Shown here piece after piece: positions 33,193 through 40,921 of a stretch of 64,000 nt of DNA. The notes below the pieces were generated by a model. That model was given only the letters and a program-made list of their open reading frames with translations. It had not been told where the DNA came from and ran no database searches. This DNA is from Croceimicrobium sp965656185 (GTDB lineage Bacteria; Bacteroidota; Bacteroidia; Flavobacteriales; Schleiferiaceae): positions 117,417 through 181,416 of the forward strand of contig CBFHJH010000004.1 of assembly GCA_965656185.1 (NCBI GenBank), written 5' to 3'. Position 1 is the first letter of the stretch. Each line of letters begins with the position of its first letter. Both the position numbers and the translations under genes were made by a program.

Positions 33193-33534
33193 TTATTCGG
33201 GCTTTGGCCCAAGAAAATTGAGCTCGTTTGCTACGACTTCCGTTGTATAGCGTTTTTTCCCATCCTTATCTTCATAAGAACGGTTTACGATCTTTCCTTC
33301 GAGCACCAGGTAAGTCCCTTTTTTTACGAATTTCTCGATCATACCCGCCAAGCCATTCCAGGCTACAATGTTATGCCATTGGGTTTCGGTCACTCTTTCG
33401 CCTTTGGCATTTTTATAGCTTTCATTTGTAGCTAAAGCGAATTTGGCCAACTTACCGTTAGCATCGAAGGTCTTAACTTCTGGGGCAGCACCTACGTTGC
33501 CGATTAGGGTAACCCGATTTTTTAGATCTGACAT
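33193..33534 (-). CDS. ssb: Single-stranded DNA-binding protein, short form
   Basis: A 113-residue OB-fold SSB: LKNRVTLIGNVGAAPEVKTFDANGKLAKFALATNESYKN, then TEWHN-type TETQWHNIVAWNGLAGMIEKFVKKGTYLVLEGKIVNRSYEDKDGKKRY. It stops directly after the OB-fold, so the flexible linker and acidic C-terminal tip that recruit repair and replication partners in the canonical protein are missing. It may therefore be a secondary SSB. It is monocistronic by position. Confidence 0.93.
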   Translation of the reverse strand: MSDLKNRVTLIGNVGAAPEVKTFDANGKLAKFALATNESYKNAKGERVTETQWHNIVAWNGLAGMIEKFVKKGTYLVLEGKIVNRSYEDKDGKKRYTTEVVANELNFLGPKPE

Positions 33535-33617
33535 GATTTTTAGATTTAAGGTTCAGAGGTCAAATCTCCGAGCTTAAATCTAATTACTGCCAGGCCAAGT
33601 ATTTGTGAAACACTTGC

Positions 33618-34496
33618 TTAGTGAGGAGAGTCTTCTATTGCTCTGGCCGAGCTATTGGTACCGATAAAAATAATGGCAAAGGAAGTACCGAACATTATCA
33701 AGCTATAAATAGCGGCAGGAATAGCCATGGCCGAGCTTCCCAAAGCAATGGTTGCAATGCCAATTGCCATAGTTCCATTTTGAATGCCAGACTCTATACT
33801 AATGGTAATAGTTTGTGGGCGAGACAAGCTAAAAGCCCTTGCACTGAGAAAGCCGAGTAGCATGGTAACTAAGTTTAAACTTAAAGCTATTAGGCCGGCT
33901 TGTTCAAAATAAGCGATTACATTTTCCTTCTCCTTAACCAATAAGCCTACTATAACCAAAGCCAAGACCAATGCAGAAGCGACTTTAACCGGCCTTTCCA
34001 TTTTAGCGGCAAAAGCTTCTTTTTTATATCGAAGCCACATTCCTAAAGAAACTGGAATTACAATGATGACCAGTAATTGCCCAAATACTTTGGCAATATC
34101 TAGATCTACGGTTTGATCGCTAGCCATGAAATAAGACAAAGCCAAGGAAATGATAAGCGGAATCGTGAAAATGGTAATGACACTAGCAATGGCGGTAAGA
34201 CTTACACTTAAGGCGGTATCCCCTTTAGAAAGGTGGGTAATCAAGTTAGAGGTTGCTCCACCAGGACAAGCGGCTAAGATCATTAGACCTACCGCCACCA
34301 CCGGCTCCGCCTTAAAGGCATAAGCCAAGGTAAAACCGATTATGGGAAGCATGATCAATTGATTTACTAAACCTAGAATGACTGCCTTCGGGTACTTAAT
34401 AACCCGGGCAAAATCGGCCGGAGTTAGGGTAAGGCCCATACCGAACATGATTATGAACAAAGCCGCGATAAGAATTATGGCACCGGTAGAATCCAT
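33618..34496 (-). CDS. Bile acid:sodium symporter-family transporter
   Basis: A 292-residue membrane protein with nine to ten hydrophobic helices, of the BASS/SBF family. Signature phrases are MFGMGLTLTPADFARVIKYPKAVILGLVNQLIMLP, AACPGGATSNLITHLSKGDTALSVSLTAIASVI (sodium/substrate crossover) and SIESGIQNGTMAIGIA (second crossover). Sodium-coupled uptake of an organic anion such as a keto acid is likely; the substrate is unknown. The neighbours do not indicate a pathway. Confidence 0.9.
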   Translation of the reverse strand: MDSTGAIILIAALFIIMFGMGLTLTPADFARVIKYPKAVILGLVNQLIMLPIIGFTLAYAFKAEPVVAVGLMILAACPGGATSNLITHLSKGDTALSVSLTAIASVITIFTIPLIISLALSYFMASDQTVDLDIAKVFGQLLVIIVIPVSLGMWLRYKKEAFAAKMERPVKVASALVLALVIVGLLVKEKENVIAYFEQAGLIALSLNLVTMLLGFLSARAFSLSRPQTITISIESGIQNGTMAIGIATIALGSSAMAIPAAIYSLIMFGTSFAIIFIGTNSSARAIEDSPH

Positions 34497-34543
34497 TATA
34501 ATTTTTCTGAGAAATTAATGAATTTTATTCGTTGCGGGTCTAA

Positions 34544-34575
34544 TTGGCGCGGCAAGAGCAATAAACGTACTTTTG
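34544..34575 (+). promoter_or_regulatory. Promoter of the small exported-protein gene
   Basis: TTG at 34544-34546, 21-nt spacer, TACTTTTG at 34568-34575 (exact TAnnTTTG). The box ends only 4 nt before the ATG at 34580, so the transcript would be leaderless. Confidence 0.55.
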
Positions 34576-34579
34576 AATT

Positions 34580-35044
34580 ATGGTACTCCGAATAATACAG
34601 ATCATGGTTTTCTTGGGCTCTACGGTGGCATTTGCCCAAATAGACACCAATTTGTTGCGAGTAGAGCACCATTGGTATGGTCAACGCTTCTTCCAGGGTG
34701 AAAAGCGGGTATCTTTAAGTGACTTGATCGACCTAAGCGAAGGCGACCAAATCTCGAATGACTTATTTCGAAAAGCTAACAACCGTCATGACTTCGCCCG
34801 ATTTAGTCAAGCCACCGGGACATTTTTAATTTTATATCCCTTTATAAATGAAGCCCTAGATCGCGATCCAAACTTTAATTTGGTCTATATCGGAGCTGGT
34901 CTTTGGGCCTTGTCCGTACCGCTTGAAATATCGGCGCGCCACATCGCTACCCAAGGCATTATGCGCTACAATGCCCATCAGAAGACACGAAAACTAGGTC
35001 TGGTTATTAATCCCCTGCAAATGAAGGTCGCCCTAAAATTCTGA
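34580..35044 (+). CDS. Exported/membrane hypothetical protein
   Basis: A 154-residue protein with an N-terminal signal sequence (MVLRIIQIMVFLGSTVAFAQ) and a second hydrophobic region (GTFLILYPFINEAL ... VYIGAGLWALSVPLEISA). I recognise no family. It directly precedes the glycosyltransferase-like gene, whose start lies 2 nt after this stop, so the two are co-transcribed and probably share an envelope-related role. Confidence 0.62.
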   Translation: MVLRIIQIMVFLGSTVAFAQIDTNLLRVEHHWYGQRFFQGEKRVSLSDLIDLSEGDQISNDLFRKANNRHDFARFSQATGTFLILYPFINEALDRDPNFNLVYIGAGLWALSVPLEISARHIATQGIMRYNAHQKTRKLGLVINPLQMKVALKF

Positions 35045-35046
35045 GT

Positions 35047-36090
35047 TTGGAAAAAATCGCCCTGATCGAGTTCGGGAACTCTCACGATGAGGTCTTATAT
35101 CCTCAGTATCGCTTTTTAAAGGAGCAAGGCTATTTGCCCAAGCTGGTGGTTTCCGAAGCCTTGAAGGATCGACTCTTTTCTTATCCGGAGGAAGTATTGC
35201 ACTTTATTCCTGCCCAAGCTAAGCTAAAAGACCTTAGACAATTACATCGATGGTTGCAAGAAGAAGGGATACATAAGGTGGTTATAAATACCGCTAGTGG
35301 CAAGACCGTCCGAAAATTCGTTTGGCAAAAGCCCTTTGCGAGGATAGAATACTTTGGCGTGCTTCACCACCTGCGAAAATTGGAAAAAAGCTTTACTCAA
35401 GGACTTATCGGCTTAAAGCTGAAGCGCTATTACCTATTAGCCGAATACTTGGCCAATGCCGCCCAAGCATTAAAACCGAATTTGCAGTTTAGTCATTTCT
35501 ATGCCAGCTTTTTACCACGGGGTGTCGCCCACAAAATTGAAAAAAAGGCCGGGGAAAAATGGATTATTATTCCTGGTCAAGTCGAATTTAAAAGGCGTGA
35601 TTATTTAAGCCTGCTGCAAAGTCTAACTGATTTGAACCCGGCTTTGAATTTAAAGTTTGTTCTTCTCGGTAAATCGATGCACGCCCACGGGAATGGAGCC
35701 GAACTAAAACAGGAGATCGCGGGCCGTAACCTTTCTAATTATTTTATTCTTTGGGATCAATTTGTGCCGAATGAGGAGTTCTATGGATATTTAGAAAAAG
35801 CAGACTTCGTGCTACCCTTGATCCACCCTGATCATCCAGGAGGATCGCTTTATCAGAAACAAATCTCTGGCGCCTGGAACATGGCCATCGCCTATCGGGT
35901 TCCACTTTTAATGGAGCAATTCATGCAGGATAAAGAGGAGTTCATAGATGCGGCTCATTATTACAAGTTGAGTGAAATGAATCAGCTTTGGCCTCAACTG
36001 GAGTCGATGGTAAACAAACCCCTCTATCAAGCTGAAAAGTGGTCGCTCAGCCATCAGGCGAAAGCCTATGTAAAGTTCTTGGAGAAATAA
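35047..36090 (+). CDS. Glycosyltransferase-like protein
   Basis: A 347-residue protein with a GT-B-like layout: an N-terminal Rossmann-like half (KIALIEFGNSHDEVLYPQYRFLKEQGYLPKLVVSE) and a C-terminal half with WIIIPGQVEFKRRDYLSLLQSL, LKFVLLGKSMHAHG, WDQFVPNEEFYGYLEKADFVLPLIHP. The last block resembles the donor-binding region of glycosyltransferases, where a surface-exposed E-x7-E-like pair is usual. No pathway genes are adjacent. The start is TTG at 35047; there is no ATG candidate nearby and the previous gene ends 2 nt upstream. Confidence 0.68.
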   Translation: MEKIALIEFGNSHDEVLYPQYRFLKEQGYLPKLVVSEALKDRLFSYPEEVLHFIPAQAKLKDLRQLHRWLQEEGIHKVVINTASGKTVRKFVWQKPFARIEYFGVLHHLRKLEKSFTQGLIGLKLKRYYLLAEYLANAAQALKPNLQFSHFYASFLPRGVAHKIEKKAGEKWIIIPGQVEFKRRDYLSLLQSLTDLNPALNLKFVLLGKSMHAHGNGAELKQEIAGRNLSNYFILWDQFVPNEEFYGYLEKADFVLPLIHPDHPGGSLYQKQISGAWNMAIAYRVPLLMEQFMQDKEEFIDAAHYYKLSEMNQLWPQLESMVNKPLYQAEKWSLSHQAKAYVKFLEK

Positions 36091-36116
36091 AAAAAGCCCT
36101 TCGCTAAGGAAGGGCT
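36091..36116. terminator. Bidirectional terminator between convergent genes
   Basis: AGCCCTTC (36095-36102) pairs with GAAGGGCT (36109-36116), loop GCTAAG. The A run just before it gives a T run on the minus strand, so it serves the minus-strand T9SS gene best, and it ends the plus-strand glycosyltransferase gene as well. Confidence 0.85.
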
Positions 36117-36135
36117 AGATTAGATCTTGTTAGGA

Positions 36136-38136
36136 CTAATTCCTTATGTTCAATTTAACCGTTTTCTGCTCCTTAGCGTCATTAATAATATTGAGCAAGT
36201 AAGTGCCATTTGGTAAATGGCCTAGGTTTAAATCCAGTTTTTCATCAGCGTTAAAAGTAGCTGCGTGCTGCCAAAGTAAGGCACTGCGAAGGTCTCTCAG
36301 CTCTAGCTGATAAGAGCCTGCAACAGGAAACTCTACTGTTCCCTTACCTGAAGTAGGATTGGGATAAACACTGTATTCGGCAAGTTCATTTTCCCTTAAA
36401 CTGATATTAGGTGCATCGGCCATAATTAAGCGGTAGTGTGGCGCTTCAAATGTGGTGCTATTGCTAAAGCCACTGAACCAACTGCCGTTCTGATTTTGAA
36501 AAACCGAAGCATAACTAGGCTGACTCCAATTTGCACTATTGGCAAAACGAATCACCCCGTCGGTGGCATTAGGGAACATATTAGTGATTACGTAGTAAGT
36601 GCCTGCTGGAATCTGCAGCGGGTCACCTTGCGCATCTTCAAAACTAAAGTTCACCAAATTACAAGGCACCGAACCATCTAAGGAGAATACCCTCGTAAAA
36701 ATGGGACTGGCTCCACTAGGGAAACCGGTGTTAAACTCAAAACCGGCCGAGTCGTAAATGGCAAACTCCAGGTCGGCCGTACTATCGGTGAGGCAACTCA
36801 TCTGCATTTCGATGCCCTGAATGAAAACATCACCCAAAGTATCTGGGTTTTCAAGATTATAAAGTACACCTATGGCTATCATACCATTGGTACCGGTATT
36901 GGTGCCAAAATAGTTGTCGGCTACCTTATCGTCTAATGAATACTGGTCGCCAACACTCAGGTTAAAGGTATCGGCAGCCGTAGTATTAGCCTGACTGATA
37001 CTATCGGATACGGCCTTATAAACTACACGGTACTCACCGTCGGCCGCAGGAGTCCAAGGGCTGGTAGTTAAAGTGGTGTAATAGGCCGTGTCATTGTAAG
37101 CTAAGCTGGGAACTGCTGGCGAATTCACCGTAGTTACGATATTGTCGTTCACATCAAGCACTTCTACCGCCAATTTTACATTGGTTTGGGTACTGGTCCC
37201 GTAATTGTAAATATTACCATCGAAGGTAATGGGCACCAATTGCTTGCTCGCCAGATGCATATACTTCGGATAAGAAGGGTCGCCATTGAAAATAATATCG
37301 TGAGCCGGAGCCTCACCACTTGCACCGGGAGCGGTAGCGCGGGTAAAGGTCAACAAATTGCGAGGAGGGGTTAACAGCTCGATATCATCGATCATCCAAT
37401 AATAACGACCGGAGCCATTACTATTGCTCACCGTTCCGTCGAATACAAACTCAAAGACTACTTCACTTTGATTTGCTACGATACTGGTAATATTTGCGCG
37501 ATAGTATGCATTGGTTGCGGTAGAAGAGTTTACCGGAATTTCACTATCGGGGAAAACCGAAAGTGTATCGGGGAAGGTAGCCCCGCCATCGGTACTAATG
37601 GCGACATACCAAGCCGACTGAAAACGTCGGGCGTAATTGTAAAAAGCTATTTCTGCCCCGGGCTCACCACTTAAGTCGATCGTGTCGGTGCGCAAACGAC
37701 CAACGTGGGGAGCAGGAACAGTTCCCTGACCATTGGTGGCACGGTCGCCATTCGAATGCAAAAAGTCGGAATCGAATATCATAAAACCATTGCTACGGGA
37801 AGGGGAGGCAATGGGTGTGCCCAAATTTCCCGACTGTAAAGGGCCTGCCCAGCATCCGCGTGATCCTACCGTATCTGGTGGATTTGTGTTAGGCCCGCGA
37901 TACTCCCATAAAGCAAGGGAAGGAGTGCCGTTCTGGGTCCAATCTTGCGGTATTCCGTTCGAAAAATCTTCCGACCAGATAACGGATTGCGCCTGCGACT
38001 CTGGCTTGGCTTGCTCTCGCAAGAATCGAGGCTTGGCCTCCTGGAAACCTTCCGAGGCCTCAGCCCGCGGTAAAGATTGTGCACTTAAGCCGATGGAAAG
38101 GCCTAGGCAAAGGGAAAGGGATAGTTGTTTCTTCAT
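36136..38136 (-). CDS. Secreted protein with type IX sorting domain
   Basis: A 666-residue cell-surface or secreted protein. It has a signal peptide (MKKQLSLSLCLGLSIGLSAQ) and a first jelly-roll/MAM-like module beginning WSEDFSNGIPQDWT and containing ISTDGGATFPDTL and YYWMIDDIEL. The middle is Ig-like (VVYKAVSDS). The last ~75 residues are a T9SS type A sorting domain: YSVYPNPTSGKGTVEF, LELRDLRSALLWQ, LDLNLGHLPNGTYLLNI, ending EQKTVKLNIRN. T9SS cargo is exported across the outer membrane and often attached to A-LPS. It stands alone between a glycosyltransferase-like gene and a sigma factor. Confidence 0.9.
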   Translation of the reverse strand: MKKQLSLSLCLGLSIGLSAQSLPRAEASEGFQEAKPRFLREQAKPESQAQSVIWSEDFSNGIPQDWTQNGTPSLALWEYRGPNTNPPDTVGSRGCWAGPLQSGNLGTPIASPSRSNGFMIFDSDFLHSNGDRATNGQGTVPAPHVGRLRTDTIDLSGEPGAEIAFYNYARRFQSAWYVAISTDGGATFPDTLSVFPDSEIPVNSSTATNAYYRANITSIVANQSEVVFEFVFDGTVSNSNGSGRYYWMIDDIELLTPPRNLLTFTRATAPGASGEAPAHDIIFNGDPSYPKYMHLASKQLVPITFDGNIYNYGTSTQTNVKLAVEVLDVNDNIVTTVNSPAVPSLAYNDTAYYTTLTTSPWTPAADGEYRVVYKAVSDSISQANTTAADTFNLSVGDQYSLDDKVADNYFGTNTGTNGMIAIGVLYNLENPDTLGDVFIQGIEMQMSCLTDSTADLEFAIYDSAGFEFNTGFPSGASPIFTRVFSLDGSVPCNLVNFSFEDAQGDPLQIPAGTYYVITNMFPNATDGVIRFANSANWSQPSYASVFQNQNGSWFSGFSNSTTFEAPHYRLIMADAPNISLRENELAEYSVYPNPTSGKGTVEFPVAGSYQLELRDLRSALLWQHAATFNADEKLDLNLGHLPNGTYLLNIINDAKEQKTVKLNIRN

Positions 38137-38199
38137 AGTATGATGATTTACCTCTGTAAATTATTAAAAATCTCACCACACTTTTCTGTTTATCAGAAT

Positions 38200-38222
38200 T
38201 TTAACTTTCGCACAGTTAAAAA
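38200..38222. promoter_or_regulatory. Perfect AT-rich inverted repeat in the divergent intergenic region
   Basis: TTTTAACT (38200-38207), 7-nt spacer TTCGCAC, AGTTAAAA (38215-38222). It lies between the divergent T9SS and sigma-factor genes and could be an operator or a weak hairpin. No experimental basis. Confidence 0.3.
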
Positions 38223-38325
38223 AAGGCTTCATATCATCCATTACTTTGGTAAAAATGTACCTCAAAATGTTAATTATCGCCTTCAATGAAAGGTTCTATC
38301 TTTATCCCAACAAAAGCCATAAGCA

Positions 38326-38892
38326 TTGTCGGATCAGCTTTTTTCTCAATGGGTAGATGATTATTCGGAGGACCTCTTGGTTTGGGCCAAACTTAAGGTG
38401 GGCTCGGAAGACTTAGCCCAAGACTTGGTGCAAGAAACCTTTATAAGTGCTTATCAAAAATTAGACGGCTTTAGAGCCGAAAGCAATCCAAAAACTTGGC
38501 TTTCTAGCATTCTCAATCACAAGATCATCGATTATTTCCGCTCGGCCGAATACCGCAAAAAGGTGCAAATGCCCCAATCGGTCGCGCAAGACTCTGACTT
38601 GGAAGACCATTTCTTTAAACCGGACGGCCACTGGGAAAACAAAGCCTTTGGCCTGCCGTGGGAAAATGAAGAGAACCTCCTGGACCGCTCCGATTTCCGA
38701 GCCTTATTTGAAAACTGTTTGGCCGACCTACCACAACTTTGGCGTGATGTTATCGCCGCTAGATACTTCGGTGGCCAAAAAGGAGCAGAAATCAGTAAGG
38801 AATTTAATATTAGTACGTCTAACTACTGGCAGATAAGCCACCGCGCTAAACTACTATTGAAAAAGTGCATTGAAGTTTATTGGCAATCATGA
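38326..38892 (+). CDS. ECF-type RNA polymerase sigma factor
   Basis: A 188-residue sigma-70-family factor. Region 2 is VWAKLKVGSEDLAQDLVQETFISAYQKLDGFRAESNPKTWLSSILNHKIIDYFR, and region 4 is LADLPQLWRDVIAARYFGGQKGAEISKEFNISTSNYWQISHRAK. The inter-region linker is unusually long (about 45 residues, KVQMPQSVAQDSDLED ... PWENEENLLDRSD) and hydrophilic. The start is TTG at 38326, forced by a TAA two codons upstream. It is translationally coupled (ATGA) to a zinc anti-sigma gene, so activity is probably controlled by it. Confidence 0.88.
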   Translation: MSDQLFSQWVDDYSEDLLVWAKLKVGSEDLAQDLVQETFISAYQKLDGFRAESNPKTWLSSILNHKIIDYFRSAEYRKKVQMPQSVAQDSDLEDHFFKPDGHWENKAFGLPWENEENLLDRSDFRALFENCLADLPQLWRDVIAARYFGGQKGAEISKEFNISTSNYWQISHRAKLLLKKCIEVYWQS

Positions 38893-39155
38893 AAATCTTA
38901 GCACCCCTTTTATTAAGCTGTAAAGAAGCCAGCGAATTGATCGACCGCCAGGATGAGCATGCGTTCTCCATGGGCGATAAAATTCGTTTACGGGCCCATC
39001 TATTGGCCTGCGGGCTTTGCCGTCGTTATGATCGCCAAAGTGCTAAACTCGATCAGCTACTGCACTCTCGGGCTAAGGGTTTAAAACTGGATCCGGAAAG
39101 CACCCAGAATTTCAAGAGTAAACTGAAGCAAGAGATTCCTTCAAGGGGAAAATAA
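38889..39155 (+). CDS. Zinc-binding anti-sigma factor (ZAS-like, soluble)
   Basis: An 88-residue protein whose ATG overlaps the sigma-factor stop in ATGA. It has the zinc anti-sigma motif: Cys11 (LSCKEASELIDRQ), His37, Cys41 and Cys44 in AHLLACGLC, i.e. H-x3-C-x2-C. No transmembrane segment is present, so it is a soluble anti-sigma like RsrA rather than a membrane-bound one. RsrA-type proteins release their sigma factor when the Cys pair is oxidised. The following genes are exported thiol-redox proteins, which fits a redox-sensing role; this is inference. Confidence 0.78.
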   Translation: MKILAPLLLSCKEASELIDRQDEHAFSMGDKIRLRAHLLACGLCRRYDRQSAKLDQLLHSRAKGLKLDPESTQNFKSKLKQEIPSRGK

Positions 39156-39181
39156 TGTAAGGATAATAGCAGGTCTCCGTC

Positions 39182-39208
39182 TATAGTTCAAATAAAGAAT
39201 TGAACTAT
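39182..39208 (+). promoter_or_regulatory. Perfect inverted repeat over the start codon of the thioredoxin-like gene
   Basis: ATAGTTCAA (39183-39191), 8-nt loop, TTGAACTAT (39200-39208), whose last two bases are the AT of the ATG at 39207. As RNA this 9-bp stem would bury the start codon; as DNA it could be an operator. Confidence 0.5.
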
Positions 39209-39617
39209 GAAAAACTTAATGCTAAGCCTGCTCCTACTTTTTAGCGGCGCTCTATTTGCCAGCCAGCCTTTCGGCGGAACCGAACCTCAGATCATTATTG
39301 TCGTAAACACTGCAGATTGGTGCCCCACTTGCCAAAAACACGGTGAACGGGTCGAGAAAGAATTCCTAAGCGAACTGCAAAAAAATCAGAATTATCAGGT
39401 TTTGATCAATGACCTCAGCAATGATCAAAGTAAGAGCAAATCTCAAATGGAGTTGGAAGCCGCTGGCCTAAGCCAATTTAGCGCCGAAAACAACGGTACA
39501 GGGCGAATTTATTTCCTTGATCCGAAATCCAAAAAGGTGATAGATCGCGTAAGTATAAGAAAGGATAATGATAAACTCCTAGAAGAGTTACAAGAAGCCT
39601 TAGCCGAGATTAGTTAG
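39207..39617 (+). CDS. Exported thioredoxin-like protein
   Basis: A 136-residue protein with a signal peptide (MKNLMLSLLLLFSGALFASQ). A thioredoxin-fold active site, CPTC, is at residues 39-42 in NTADWCPTCQKHG, preceded by a beta strand IIIVV and followed by a LSNDQSKSKSQME helix. It would act in the periplasm on protein or low-molecular thiols. It lies 51 nt after the anti-sigma gene and has a perfect inverted repeat on its start codon. A strong terminator follows. Confidence 0.82.
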   Translation: MKNLMLSLLLLFSGALFASQPFGGTEPQIIIVVNTADWCPTCQKHGERVEKEFLSELQKNQNYQVLINDLSNDQSKSKSQMELEAAGLSQFSAENNGTGRIYFLDPKSKKVIDRVSIRKDNDKLLEELQEALAEIS

Positions 39618-39624
39618 ACATGAA

Positions 39625-39665
39625 GGGAGGCTTTGTAATTGCTTACAAAGCCCCCTTTTTTTTTT
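39625..39665 (+). terminator. Strong terminator after the thioredoxin-like gene
   Basis: GGGAGGCTTTGTAA (39625-39638) pairs with TTACAAAGCCCCC (39643-39655) with a single A/C mismatch, then about ten T. It separates the thioredoxin-like gene from the peroxiredoxin-like gene. Confidence 0.88.
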
Positions 39666-39677
39666 ATTCCAACAATA

Positions 39678-40271
39678 ATGAAAAGATTGATTTTTCTATT
39701 CCTATTAGCCAGCGGCCTCCAAGCTCAAGAATTGGAGGAAGTACACGGTTTAGCCGTAGGCAAAAATGCTCCATTACTGGAACTTATAGACCAAGAAGGT
39801 CAAGTGTTAGATCTGAAATCGCTCGTGAAAGAACAGAGTCTTCTATTGGTTTTTTATCGAGGAGCGTGGTGCCCCTATTGCAATAAACACCTCAGTGAGC
39901 TCAATGAGATAGCCGGTGATATTGAAAAAGCAGGTGTAAAACTAATTGCTGTAAGTCCCGAAAAACCAGAAAAGCTCAAAGAAATGGCCGCGAAAACGGA
40001 AGCTCTATTTGAGTTTGCTTGGGATAAAGACTATCGATTAGCCAAAGCCTTTGACCTTGCTTTTTTGCCTAGTCGCCTCGACCGATTTAAGTACAATACC
40101 GTCCTAGACGCAGATTTGGCCGAAAGTCACGGCAATGAAGCGGAGCTTTTGCCTGTTCCTGCCACCTATCTAATTAACCAGGAAGGAATTATCATCTGGC
40201 GTCATTTCGACCCCGATTATTCGGAAAGATCGAAGACTTCGGAAATCGTAGAGGTGATCCAGGGTCTCTAA
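39678..40271 (+). CDS. Exported peroxiredoxin-like protein
   Basis: From the ATG at 39678 (upstream frame starts discarded because they precede the signal peptide) this is a 197-residue protein with signal peptide MKRLIFLFLLASGLQAQ. The AhpC/TSA-like core has VFYRGAWCPYCNKHLSELNEIAGDIEKAGVKLIAVSPEKPEKL; the peroxidatic/resolving-type motif is CPYC at 65-68. It would reduce peroxides or act as a thiol reductant in the periplasm. Its stop overlaps the next ATG by 1 nt (TAATG). Confidence 0.85.
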   Translation: MKRLIFLFLLASGLQAQELEEVHGLAVGKNAPLLELIDQEGQVLDLKSLVKEQSLLLVFYRGAWCPYCNKHLSELNEIAGDIEKAGVKLIAVSPEKPEKLKEMAAKTEALFEFAWDKDYRLAKAFDLAFLPSRLDRFKYNTVLDADLAESHGNEAELLPVPATYLINQEGIIIWRHFDPDYSERSKTSEIVEVIQGL

Positions 40272-40873
40272 TGCAAAAAGACAGTTACATCATCGCTTTA
40301 GCCTGGCCCGAAACTTGGGTAAAAGGCACTCGGGCCTGGTACGATCCATTGGCAGAGAAAATAGGACTTAGCAAAGAGGGCCACTACAAAGTTGGACACG
40401 CGGCACTGGTATTATTGGATCCTCAAAAGGGGGAGGCCCTTTACTATGATTGCGGTCGCTATAACTGCCCTCCAGGATTGGCTCGAATCCGCTCGGCAGA
40501 AACGGATGAGGAGCTTACCTTAAAACAGGGCTTTAAACCTGAAGAACTAGAGTCCACCAATCTTTATCGCCTTCTAGACGAATTGCAAAACTTAGAGGCT
40601 ACCCATGGACAAGGTATAATTCATTGGGATCTACATGCGGTAAATTTCCATCAGGCGAAAGCCTATTTAAAGCAAAAGCAAGCCAAAGGGCACCTAAAAT
40701 ATGGACCCTTTACAACCGAAGGCCTCAACTGCTCACGTCTGGTATTGGAAGCTTTGGTTGCTGGCCGATCGATACACCCTTTAAGGGCAAAGTTGCGTTT
40801 CTGGCCTTGTCCCTTTCCGGTAGAATTAGCCCCGCAACAATTTTCTGCTGGTACTTTAGGGCAGATAGCTTAA
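40271..40873 (+). CDS. DUF6695-family protein
   Basis: A 200-residue protein beginning SYIIALAWPETWVKGTRAWYD, with HYKVGHAALVLLDPQKGEALYYDCGRY and LKYGPFTTEGLNCSRLVLEAL further on. These match DUF6695 proteins of flavobacteria, which have a Cys/His pattern like a papain/NlpC fold (Cys in NCSR, His in GHAAL, and a His-rich IIHWDLHAVNF). Catalytic function is unproven. It is translationally coupled to the peroxiredoxin-like gene but has no signal peptide. Confidence 0.72.
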   Translation: MQKDSYIIALAWPETWVKGTRAWYDPLAEKIGLSKEGHYKVGHAALVLLDPQKGEALYYDCGRYNCPPGLARIRSAETDEELTLKQGFKPEELESTNLYRLLDELQNLEATHGQGIIHWDLHAVNFHQAKAYLKQKQAKGHLKYGPFTTEGLNCSRLVLEALVAGRSIHPLRAKLRFWPCPFPVELAPQQFSAGTLGQIA

Positions 40874-40921
40874 TTTGTGGCAGATATTGTTTTAATTGTC
40901 TTTCAATTAAATCTGCCGTAA

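Noticed and set aside
37733..38143. 136-codon plus-strand ORF over the T9SS gene
   Set aside because: It is antisense to a signal-peptide-bearing, well-supported gene and its sequence shows no domain or sensible start.
38200..38222. AT-rich inverted repeat as a Rho-independent terminator
   Set aside because: The stem is AT-only and lies between two divergent starts, so there is no transcript for it to end.
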